A stretch of 5,431 nt of DNA from Acidobacteriota bacterium (GTDB taxonomy: Bacteria > Acidobacteriota > Terriglobia > Terriglobales > Acidobacteriaceae): positions 1 to 5,431 of the forward strand of contig JAJZJJ010000256.1 of assembly GCA_021810175.1 (NCBI GenBank), read 5' to 3'. Under the pieces are notes generated by a model. It searched no databases, was not told where the DNA came from, and saw only the letters and a program-made list of their open reading frames with translations. Shown here one piece after another: positions 1 through 5,431 of the stretch; position 1 is the first letter of the stretch; every line of letters starts with the position of its first letter. The translations under genes and the position numbers were made by a program.

Positions 1-34
1 CTCATGAAACAACGCGGGCGCATCTCGTACGTGC

Positions 35-126
35 GGAGAGGTGGCGGAGCCCGGTTGAACGCACCTGACTCGAAATCAGGCATAGTCGTAAGGCTATCGG
101 GGGTTCGAATCCCTCCCTCTCCGCCA
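35..126 (+). tRNA. tRNA-Ser (anticodon CGA)
   Basis: This is a complete class II (long variable arm) serine tRNA that reads UCG codons. The acceptor stem pairs 35-41 (GGAGAGG) with 116-122 (CCTCTCC), followed by discriminator G123 and a genome-encoded CCA at 124-126. The D stem is 44-46 with 60-62. The anticodon stem is 64-68 with 76-80, and its loop CTCGAAA puts CGA at 71-73. The variable arm (82-97) is a six-pair stem with a GTAA loop, as expected for serine. The T stem is 99-103 with 111-115 and the loop is TTCGAAT. G discriminator and long variable arm are both serine identity elements. No tRNA promoter can be placed in the 34 bases before it, and no repeat of its 3' end was seen elsewhere in the window. 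Confidence 0.97.
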
Positions 127-162
127 GTCCCCTGAAGAAACAGCCCGGCCGCAAAATCCCCC

Positions 163-1263
163 TCAGCGCAGACTGATTTCGTGCACATTTTTTGTTGTCA
201 CAACTTTGTGCTGCACGTAGTTATACGGCGGAACCGTCTGCCCGCGCAGCAGCGTCACTCCCAGCTGAATCAACCGCGGACCATACGTCTCTGCTTCATG
301 AGAAATGGAACCGATGATCGGTCCACCGCCCTTGCGCAGCTCTTCGAGCACCTCCGGAATGCAGTCCTGCCCAACAATCGCCACTGTCTTCTCGCGACCC
401 GCACTTCGCGCACTCTGCAATGCTCCCAATGCGCTCGTGTCCGTCGCCGCAGCGATCAGAATGCGGTCCGTGCGCCCATGCCTCTTAAAGAAATCTGACA
501 CCACCTGCGCACTCGTCTGTCGCAGCCCTCTGCCGTCCAGCCGCATGCAGCAGCTTGGATCAAGATCCGGCAGCAGCGACCGCACTCCTTCAAATGCGCC
601 CGTCACGCGGCTTTGCACAAACGTCCCGGCCTCTGCCACGTCCAGGCCGATCACCCAATCCACCTTGCCTCTCCAGTGGCGAATCGCGTGTTGTGCCAGC
701 AGCCGGCCCGCCTCGTATCCAACCTCAAAGTTGTCCACACCAAAATACACCGCGCTCGGGTGCGGAATATCCACCGCAATCAGCGGAATTCCAGCCTTTG
801 AGATGGTGTGCGCAATCACTGGCGCAATGCTCTCTTCAATCTGAAACTCCACCACCAGATCAACGCCCTCAGCGACGAAATCCTTCGCATTCCGCATCGC
901 TGTCTCCGCGTCATACCGATTGTCGCGAATCATCAGTTCCACCCCGGAGGCCGCAGCCGCATCCTTCAAACTGCTCGTCACCGCTTCTGAGAACGGCATC
1001 TCCGCGCTCTGCGCCGCAAATCCAAACCGTATCTTCTTCGGCCTTGCCACCAACCGGTACGCACCATCCGAAGTCTGCGCAACATACCCGCGATGCACAA
1101 AGGTCTTCAGGATCCGGTAAATGCTCGTCTTTGAAATCCGCGACCGCTGAAAAATTACCTCCAGCGTTAGCGGCTTGTTTTCAGACTCAAGCAACTCGAG
1201 AATATCCAGGGCCTTGGAAAGAATCGGAATCAGGTAGAGTCGTTTAATCTGCTGCTGGGCCAA
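163..1263 (-). CDS. Transcriptional regulator: IclR-type HTH fused to a sugar-binding (periplasmic-binding-protein-like) domain
   Basis: A 366-residue cytoplasmic DNA-binding regulator. Residues about 10-72 form an IclR-type winged helix-turn-helix: the SKALDILELL helix, the recognition region around SKTSIYRILKTFVHRGY (44-60), and the wing ending DGAYRLV. Residues about 76-345 resemble ribose-binding protein and LacI sensor domains (Peripla_BP_4 type): IRFGFAAQSAEMPFSEAV, then IPLIAVD (159-165), GVDNFEVGYEAG (175-186), TDTSALGALQSA (274-285) and VGQD (297-300), whose Asp300 sits where ribose-binding protein has a ligand-contacting Asp. The sensor should bind a sugar or similar small ligand and alter DNA binding; the ligand is unknown. 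IclR proteins normally carry a different sensor, and LacI proteins a different HTH, so this is a domain swap. The start is TTG: an in-frame TGA lies four codons upstream, a GAGGTG ribosome binding site lies 5 bases away, and the next Met is residue 89. The gene stands alone, convergent with the tRNA. Confidence 0.88.
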   Translation of the reverse strand: MAQQQIKRLYLIPILSKALDILELLESENKPLTLEVIFQRSRISKTSIYRILKTFVHRGYVAQTSDGAYRLVARPKKIRFGFAAQSAEMPFSEAVTSSLKDAAAASGVELMIRDNRYDAETAMRNAKDFVAEGVDLVVEFQIEESIAPVIAHTISKAGIPLIAVDIPHPSAVYFGVDNFEVGYEAGRLLAQHAIRHWRGKVDWVIGLDVAEAGTFVQSRVTGAFEGVRSLLPDLDPSCCMRLDGRGLRQTSAQVVSDFFKRHGRTDRILIAAATDTSALGALQSARSAGREKTVAIVGQDCIPEVLEELRKGGGPIIGSISHEAETYGPRLIQLGVTLLRGQTVPPYNYVQHKVVTTKNVHEISLR

Positions 1264-1268
1264 TCGTG

Positions 1269-1274
1269 CACCTC
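1269..1274 (-). promoter_or_regulatory. Ribosome binding site of the IclR/PBP regulator
   Basis: On the minus strand this reads GAGGTG, five bases before the TTG at 1263-1261. It supports the non-ATG start, since an in-frame TGA (1275-1273) excludes a longer protein. Confidence 0.7.
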
Positions 1275-1288
1275 ACTGGGCCGGACTC

Positions 1289-1317
1289 GCAGGCACTTCC
1301 CCTATTGAAATGACTGC
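1289..1317 (-). repeat. Inverted repeat in the leader of the regulator gene, candidate operator or mRNA hairpin
   Basis: On the plus strand the left arm is GCAGGCACTTC (1289-1299) and the right arm is GAAATGACTGC (1307-1317), with a 7-base spacer. Nine of 11 positions match as DNA. As minus-strand RNA, 10 of 11 positions pair, counting one G-U wobble. It lies 26 bases upstream of the TTG start and, if the TAGAAT -10 box is right, at or just after the transcription start. One-component regulators often bind such palindromes near their own promoter, so autoregulation is the simplest inference. A structural mRNA leader is the alternative. It has no U-tract and is not a terminator. Confidence 0.45.
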
Positions 1318-1324
1318 TGATCGC

Positions 1325-1330
1325 ATTCTA
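1325..1330 (-). promoter_or_regulatory. Possible -10 box for the regulator gene
   Basis: The minus strand reads TAGAAT, five of six matches to the sigma-70 -10 consensus, about 62 bases before the TTG start. No convincing -35 box lies 16-18 bases further upstream, so the call is weak. Transcription would start near 1318, right at the edge of the inverted repeat at 1289-1317. Confidence 0.3.
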
Positions 1331-1386
1331 CCGAACCGTCCCCTTGCCAGCGCCTCTCATTTGTAACTTTCTGAATACGCAACTAC

Positions 1387-2436
1387 TCAGCGCACGGTGA
1401 CCAAAAACTGCCCCGTCGCAGAAACGCCTTCCGAACTCCCAATCACCGTCACCGTATAGTTTCCCGGGGTCGTCCCCGCACTGGAGATAAATCGGCCCTG
1501 GATCCCGCACCCCAGCAGCCAGATCGAACATGCCGCCACCGCCGTCACATGCAGCGCCCGCTGCATCCCGGACTGTCTCCATCTCTTCCGGTTCGCCGGC
1601 CAGATCAGCAGCAGAACCCCAGCCAGCATACTGCCTGCGGCAGGCGCTAGCGGAATTTCCGGCCCGTTGCCGGACGCCAGCCCCGCATTCCCGGTCGTGG
1701 TCACCGTCAATATCGCCGTTCCGGCAGAATCTCCCACAATCCTTACCGGGCTTGTCGCCCCAAAGCTCAGCGTCGGCAAGTCGTGCACCAGCCTGGGAGC
1801 GCCTGTGATCGCGGCCGTCAGGGTCACAAGCCCCGTGAATCCTCGATAAGGCTGAACCGCAACCCTTACCGTGTTTCCCGTCGCCGCCCCCCGCAAAATC
1901 GTAATCGCAGGCGCCGCAATCGAAAAATACGAAGGCTCCGGATAAACAATCACCACGGCCTGCCCCGAACCGCCGCCATAATACCCGGCGCTGGCCGCAT
2001 CCGGCGTATAGATCGCGGTCAACACATTCGACCCAGTCGCCAGTACTCCGCCCGGCACCGTCAGCGTTGCCTCGCCTCCTGCCTGCAGTGCCGTGCTCAC
2101 GTTGTAGCCGCCCGCATGCAGCACCACCGTTCCGGTCGGATCCGGCGCCCCAGGCTCGCTGCCGACCTTCACCTTCACCGCAAAGCTCTGCAGCACCGTG
2201 ACGTTCGTCGCGGCAGGAATCACAGTGACAGCCGGCGATGACGCAGGCGCCGCCCAGGCATACATCGTCGCAAGCGCCGCCCCGTCGCCCGCAACACAAC
2301 TGCCCTCGGTATGACGATGCGCTGCAGCTGCCACTGCCGGCATATGCTCCGTCCGCGCCTGTGCGCCCCGCAGCGGCGCCATGCCGCAGACTGCTATCGT
2401 AATCATCATAGTTACATATCTGAGATGTTTCCCCAT
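1387..2436 (-). CDS. Secreted or membrane-anchored Ig-like domain protein
   Basis: A 349-residue envelope protein of unknown specific function. The chosen ATG (2436-2434) gives a clean signal peptide: MGKHLRYVT, a hydrophobic core MMITIAVCGM, and a cleavage-type end RGAQA (residue 27). A TTG 21 codons upstream would give a longer basic N-terminus with no ribosome binding site. Residues about 65-164 resemble a bacterial Ig-like domain (Big_3_5 type), with the PTGTVVLHAGG strand and the LATGSNVLTAIYTPD motif. Residues about 169-247 look like a second beta-sandwich (YFSIAAPAITILRGAATGNT, then GFTGLVTLTA). Then come a short hydrophobic segment (265-280), a basic patch RKRWR (283-287), a second hydrophobic segment (296-310) ending in lipobox-like WLLGCG, and a beta-type tail TTPGNYTVTV. 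I recall this C-terminal layout from acidobacterial Ig-repeat proteins, which are often much longer. A role in adhesion or surface structure is only an inference. It is divergent from treZ and has no evident link to trehalose metabolism. Confidence 0.75.
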   Translation of the reverse strand: MGKHLRYVTMMITIAVCGMAPLRGAQARTEHMPAVAAAAHRHTEGSCVAGDGAALATMYAWAAPASSPAVTVIPAATNVTVLQSFAVKVKVGSEPGAPDPTGTVVLHAGGYNVSTALQAGGEATLTVPGGVLATGSNVLTAIYTPDAASAGYYGGGSGQAVVIVYPEPSYFSIAAPAITILRGAATGNTVRVAVQPYRGFTGLVTLTAAITGAPRLVHDLPTLSFGATSPVRIVGDSAGTAILTVTTTGNAGLASGNGPEIPLAPAAGSMLAGVLLLIWPANRKRWRQSGMQRALHVTAVAACSIWLLGCGIQGRFISSAGTTPGNYTVTVIGSSEGVSATGQFLVTVR

Positions 2437-2713
2437 ACCGGACCGCCGACTGCCTCTGCCTGCTCGCCCAGCAGTTCCTCCATCCCCCACCGTCTCCAAG
2501 TCGGCGAGGCGCTACGAATGAGAAATCCCTCATCCGATTGCTGAGCATCGGCTGCTCTCTCCATCGGCAACCACGCACCTAGCCTTTACCGGAATCCGCC
2601 CTGGCGGCCACAGCCTATGTCAACCGCCGCGATTTCCCCGCACCCAAACGGCAATCTTTCATCCGCTTTGCATCTGATATAAACAAGTTCCTGCTTCACC
2701 CACGGACTCTGAA
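2437..2713. other. Divergent intergenic region between the Ig-like protein gene and treZ
   Basis: About 277 bases without a supportable gene; it must carry promoters for both directions. For treZ there is an extended -10 element at 2675-2683. For the minus-strand gene there is a perfect TTGACA (-35 type) at 2623-2618, but the sequence 16-18 bases downstream is GC-rich and gives no good -10 box, so that promoter is doubtful. A small inverted repeat, CCGCC-CT-GGCGG, lies at 2596-2607. The reading frames crossing this stretch have the skewed Arg, Pro and Gly composition of non-coding high-GC DNA. No RNA gene or riboswitch was recognised. Confidence 0.5.
2675..2683 (+). promoter_or_regulatory. 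Candidate extended -10 promoter of the treZ-treY operon
   Basis: The sequence TGATATAAA is a TGn extension followed by TATAAA, five of six matches to TATAAT, in an otherwise GC-rich region. The -35 area (about 2655-2661, TCTTTCA) is poor, which fits extended -10 promoters that rely less on it. Transcription would start near 2690, leaving a leader of about 24 bases before the treZ ATG. Confidence 0.5.
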
Positions 2714-4567
2714 ATGAACTCAGCCTCAATTCTGTGGAAACACGGCGTTACCCAGCTTGCCTCCGGCGCATGGAACTTTCGCGTCTGGGCTCCCTCTCAG
2801 CGGACCGTCCATCTGCGCCTGCTCGACCCCCACGAGCGTGTCCTGCCCATGGAGCCTCAATCCCACGGCTACCATCAACTTGTCCTCGAAAACATCGCCC
2901 CAGGCGCACGCTACTTCTTTCGTGTCGATGGCCGCGATCTTCCCGATCCTGCTTCGCGCTTCCAGCCCCAGGGCGTGCACGGCCCATCCCAGGTCACCAG
3001 CACCGCCTTCCGCTGGCACGACAGCGGATGGCGCGGCCTCCCCATCGACCAATACATCTTCTACGAGCTGCACATCGGCGCTTTCACTCCTGAGGGCGCC
3101 TTCGACGCCGTCGTCCCGCACCTTGATTCACTCATCGACACCGGCATCACAGCCATCGAAATCATGCCCGTCGCGGCCTTCCCCGGCAGCCGCAACTGGG
3201 GCTATGACGGAGTCTCGCCCTTCGCCGTCCACGCAACCTATGGCGGCCCGGACGGCTTCAAACGCCTCGTCGACGCATGCCATCAGCGCGGCCTCGCCGT
3301 CGTGCTCGACGTCGTCTACAACCACCTCGGCCCGGAAGGCAATTACCTGTCTGCCTTCGGCCCGTACTTCAGTGAGAAATACCGAACCCCGTGGGGCTCC
3401 GCCGTCAACTTCGACGATGCAGACAGCGACGAAGTCCGCCGCTACTTCCTCGAAAACGCCCTCCGCTGGATTACCGAATTCCACATCGACGCCCTCCGCC
3501 TCGACGCCATTCACGCCATCCACGACGAGTCCGCATCCCCATTCCTCGCCGAACTCGCCGACGCCATCCACCACGAGGCCGCCAACCTGAACCGCCACGT
3601 CCATCTCATCGCTGAGAGCGACCTCAACGACACCCGTATCCTTCTGCCTCGCAATCGCGGCGGCTTCGCGCACGACACCCAATGGAGCGACGACTTCCAT
3701 CATTCGCTCTGGACCCTTCTCACCGGGGATCGCAACGGCTATTACCAGGACTTCGGCCACCTGCATCATCTCGCCACCGCCTATCGCGAAGGCTTTGTTT
3801 ATTCGGGCCGGCACTCCGCCTATCGTCGCCGCCGTCACGGCAACTCATCGCTTGATATTCCCGCCCGGCAGTTCACCGTCTGCATTCAAAATCACGATCA
3901 GGTCGGCAATCGCATGCTCGGCGAACGTCTCGCCGCGCTCGCCTCCTTCGAGCAGCTCAAGCTCGCCGCCGCCGCCGTCATCCTCTCGCCATTCCTGCCT
4001 CTGCTCTTCATGGGCGAGGAGTACGGCGAAACCGCGCCCTTCCTCTACTTTGTCAGCCACACCGACATCGACCTCATCGAGGCCGTCCGCAGTGGCCGCC
4101 AGCGCGAATTCTCCGCCTTCGCATGGCAGGGCACGCCGCCAGATCCGCAGGACGAGGCCACGTTCCTCCACTCCAGGCTCAACCATTCGCTCAAGGCAAC
4201 CGAACCCCATCGCACGCTGCTTCACTTCTACCGCGAACTTCTGCGGATGCGAAAATCCTCGCCCGCGCTGCGCCATCTCAGCAAAACGCAAATGCAAGTC
4301 ACCGCCTTCGAAGACTCGCGCGTGCTCTGTCTGCACCGCTGGCACGCCGCGGACGAAGCCCTCATCTTCCTCGCTTTCTCTGAATCGCCCGTCACCCTCC
4401 ATCCAGATCCCCCGCAAGGCTCGTGGCAAAAATGGCTCGATTCCAGTGACGCCCGCTGGCGCGGCCCCGGCGCGGTACAAACCACATGGCCATCCCTTGG
4501 CTCTTCTCTGTCGTTGAATCCCCACTCCGTCGTTCTGTACCGTAAACAAGGGGAGCTCGAGCCATGA
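2714..4567 (+). CDS. treZ: Malto-oligosyltrehalose trehalohydrolase (EC 3.2.1.141)
   Basis: A 617-residue cytoplasmic GH13 enzyme that hydrolyses the alpha-1,4 bond next to the trehalosyl end made by TreY, releasing free trehalose and a shortened maltodextrin. The N-terminal CBM48-like beta domain covers about 8-100 (WNFRVWAP, YFFRVDG). The (beta/alpha)8 barrel follows, from YELHIGAFTPEG (117-128) to about 500. The four GH13 regions are visible: DVVYNH (199-204), LRLDAIHAIHD with nucleophile Asp264, LIAESDLND with acid/base Glu301, and QNHDQVGNR with Asp395. LLFMGEEYGE (430-439) is typical of TreZ. The last about 100 residues form the C-terminal beta domain. The length is normal for the family and all catalytic residues are present. 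The ATG start gives a natural N-terminus; no other start exists before the in-frame TGA at 2675, although the ribosome binding site is weak. It is the first gene of the operon; treY follows after 67 bases. Confidence 0.97.
   Translation: MNSASILWKHGVTQLASGAWNFRVWAPSQRTVHLRLLDPHERVLPMEPQSHGYHQLVLENIAPGARYFFRVDGRDLPDPASRFQPQGVHGPSQVTSTAFRWHDSGWRGLPIDQYIFYELHIGAFTPEGAFDAVVPHLDSLIDTGITAIEIMPVAAFPGSRNWGYDGVSPFAVHATYGGPDGFKRLVDACHQRGLAVVLDVVYNHLGPEGNYLSAFGPYFSEKYRTPWGSAVNFDDADSDEVRRYFLENALRWITEFHIDALRLDAIHAIHDESASPFLAELADAIHHEAANLNRHVHLIAESDLNDTRILLPRNRGGFAHDTQWSDDFHHSLWTLLTGDRNGYYQDFGHLHHLATAYREGFVYSGRHSAYRRRRHGNSSLDIPARQFTVCIQNHDQVGNRMLGERLAALASFEQLKLAAAAVILSPFLPLLFMGEEYGETAPFLYFVSHTDIDLIEAVRSGRQREFSAFAWQGTPPDPQDEATFLHSRLNHSLKATEPHRTLLHFYRELLRMRKSSPALRHLSKTQMQVTAFEDSRVLCLHRWHAADEALIFLAFSESPVTLHPDPPQGSWQKWLDSSDARWRGPGAVQTTWPSLGSSLSLNPHSVVLYRKQGELEP
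4549..4555 (+). promoter_or_regulatory. Shine-Dalgarno sequence inside the treZ 3' end
   Basis: AGGGGAG ends 8 bases before the ATG at 4564, which overlaps the treZ stop codon. It is the strongest ribosome binding site seen on the plus strand here, stronger than the ones before treZ and treY, and it points to translation starting at 4564. Because these bases also code for treZ (Gln-Gly-Glu), the match could be coincidental. Confidence 0.45.
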
Positions 4568-4638
4568 GGATTTACTCGCGCATCCGCAGCCAAACTCATC
4601 GCGAGTGCGATCACCGCGCAAGAAAGGTCCTCGCATGA
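4564..4638 (+). CDS. Possible 24-residue small ORF bridging treZ and treY
   Basis: A 24-codon frame beginning MRIYSRIRSQ and ending RARKVLA, with six Arg, one Lys and one Cys. Its ATG overlaps the treZ stop (ATGA at 4564-4567) and its TGA overlaps the treY start (ATGA at 4635-4638), and it follows an AGGGGAG ribosome binding site. This arrangement would let ribosomes finishing treZ continue through the small ORF and re-initiate at treY, holding the two enzymes in proportion. No family is recognised and there is no membrane segment or clear domain, so the act of translation may matter more than the peptide. The frame differs from both neighbours. It may equally be a chance open frame in a short spacer; I rate it as plausible, not established. 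Confidence 0.35.
   Translation: MRIYSRIRSQTHRECDHRARKVLA
4623..4627 (+). promoter_or_regulatory. Ribosome binding site of treY
   Basis: AAAGG lies seven bases before the ATG at 4635. The treY frame stays open upstream, with a GTG at 4605, so this site together with the fit of the TreY N-terminus (PVATYRVQFH) decides the start. Confidence 0.5.
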
Positions 4639-5431
4639 ATCCCGCAAAGGTCCCTGTTGCCACCTACAGGGTGCAGTTCCACAAAGACTTCCGCTTCCTC
4701 GACTGCCGCGATATCGTGCCCTACCTGCACGCGCTTGGCATCGGCGCGCTCTATTCCTCGCCCCACTTCCGCGCATGCCGCGGCAGCGAGCACGGCTACG
4801 ATGTCGCAAGCCCGCTGCGCGTCAACTCCGAGCTTGGCACCGATGAAGAATTCGACGACCTCTGCATGAAGCTGCGCCACTACGGCCTCGGCCTCATTCT
4901 CGATATCGTGCCCAATCACATGGCCGCCAGCCACGAAAATCCCTGGTGGATCGATGTCCTTGAAAACGGCCCATCCTCACCCTACGCGCACTACTTCGAC
5001 ATCGAGTGGCACCCCGCCGTGTCCAAATCCGCTTTCCTGCAGGAAGGGAAAGTGCTGCTCCCGGTCCTCGGCGATCTCTACGGCAATGTCCTCGCACGCG
5101 GCGAAATCTCCCTCGACATCGATGAAACCGGCTTCTTCATCCGCTATTACGATCGCAAGCTCCCGCTCGATCCGGCCACTTGGGAACCCATCCTGCAGGC
5201 CTCGCTCGACCGCATCCGGCACGATGTCAAAAAGAAGCGCGAAGCAAAAGCCGTCATCGAGCAGGTCCTCAGCCTCGTCCAGTCCATCCCGCCCCGCACC
5301 GTCACCGATCCGGAAGAAATCTCGCGCCGGCTCCGTGATGCCTTCACCGCACAGGAGCGCATCTTCCTGCTTTACCGCGACCATCTTGAAGTCCGCATGG
5401 TCATCGACTCGGTGTTGCGCCAAATCGGCGA
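4635..5431 (+). CDS. treY: Malto-oligosyltrehalose synthase (EC 5.4.99.15), N-terminal part, cut by window edge
   Basis: The first 265 codons of TreY; the frame is open to the last base and has no stop, so the gene continues beyond the window. The enzyme isomerises the reducing-end alpha-1,4 bond of maltodextrins to alpha,alpha-1,1, making malto-oligosyltrehalose for TreZ. Family hallmarks are YRVQFHKDF (11-19), PYLHALGIGALYSSPHF (29-45), GSEHGYDV (50-57), the GH13 region I DIVPNHM (90-96), NPWWIDVLENG (102-112), YAHYFDIEW (117-125) and VLLPVLGDLYG (140-150). The catalytic Asp and Glu of regions II and III would lie further downstream and cannot be checked. Full-length TreY is usually 700 residues or more, so roughly a third is seen. 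The sequence is intact with no frameshift. It should be co-transcribed with treZ from the promoter near 2675. Confidence 0.95.
   Translation, partial: MNPAKVPVATYRVQFHKDFRFLDCRDIVPYLHALGIGALYSSPHFRACRGSEHGYDVASPLRVNSELGTDEEFDDLCMKLRHYGLGLILDIVPNHMAASHENPWWIDVLENGPSSPYAHYFDIEWHPAVSKSAFLQEGKVLLPVLGDLYGNVLARGEISLDIDETGFFIRYYDRKLPLDPATWEPILQASLDRIRHDVKKKREAKAVIEQVLSLVQSIPPRTVTDPEEISRRLRDAFTAQERIFLLYRDHLEVRMVIDSVLRQIG

Noticed and set aside
35..126. tRNA-Ser as an integration site of a mobile element
   Set aside because: No integrase gene and no repeat of the tRNA 3' end were seen; the downstream genes look like ordinary chromosome.
127..180. Terminator between the tRNA and the convergent regulator gene
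   Set aside because: Only interrupted short pairings (AAATC with GATTT, TCAG with CTGA) and no U-tract were found, not enough for a terminator call.
1328..2578. A 416-codon minus-strand reading frame longer than the accepted Ig-like gene
   Set aside because: It is rich in Gly, Arg, Cys and Asp with no domain, whereas the overlapping frame at 1387-2436 gives a signal peptide and Ig-like motifs. It is a high-GC shadow frame.
2596..2623. Strong sigma-70 promoter for the Ig-like gene based on TTGACA at 2623-2618
   Set aside because: The expected -10 position is GC-rich (GGCGGA), with at most two consensus matches, so the perfect -35 match alone does not support a promoter.
2757..3590. A 277-codon plus-strand frame overlapping treZ
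   Set aside because: It consists largely of Ser, Thr, Pro and Ala from the shifted treZ frame and has no motifs.
3128..3838. A 236-codon antisense reading frame inside treZ
   Set aside because: It is dominated by Val, Ala, Glu and Gly from the reverse of C-ending codons, and treZ is intact on the other strand. It has no recognisable domain.
4977..5423. A 148-codon antisense reading frame inside treY
   Set aside because: It lies opposite a clearly recognised TreY frame and shows the acidic, Gly/Val-rich composition of a shadow.

Overview
The window looks like a piece of a chromosome from an Acidobacteriota member, most likely the Terriglobia/Acidobacteriaceae group. This rests on high GC content (judged by eye), strong use of C-ending codons, an Ig-like surface protein with a C-terminal layout I associate with that group, and a treZ-treY pair. 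It is an inference without a database search. There is no sign of phage, insertion sequence, CRISPR array or rRNA.

Layout from left to right: a complete tRNA-Ser(CGA) on the plus strand (35-126) converges on a minus-strand regulator (163-1263). The regulator joins an IclR-type winged helix-turn-helix to a ribose-binding-protein-like sensor domain. Its TTG start is fixed by an in-frame stop just upstream and a good ribosome binding site, and its leader holds an 11-bp-arm inverted repeat. Next on the minus strand is a secreted or membrane-anchored Ig-like repeat protein (1387-2436) with a signal peptide and an unusual hydrophobic hairpin near the C-terminus. A divergent intergenic region of about 277 bp (2437-2713) separates it from the plus-strand trehalose genes.

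The right half is the start of a trehalose synthesis operon. treZ (2714-4567) is complete and has all the GH13 catalytic motifs. treY (4635-5431) runs off the right edge, with about the first 265 codons visible. TreY turns the reducing-end alpha-1,4 bond of maltodextrins into an alpha,alpha-1,1 bond, and TreZ cuts off free trehalose, so the two form one cytoplasmic pathway from glycogen or maltodextrin. The 67-bp gap between treZ and treY is spanned by a 24-codon reading frame whose start overlaps the treZ stop and whose stop overlaps the treY start, both as ATGA, and which has its own strong Shine-Dalgarno sequence. This suggests a translationally coupled chain.

Most of the content is ordinary. 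The least ordinary items are the IclR/periplasmic-binding-protein fusion with its leader inverted repeat, the bridging small ORF, and the membrane topology of the Ig-like protein. I see no clear evidence of a wholly new system.
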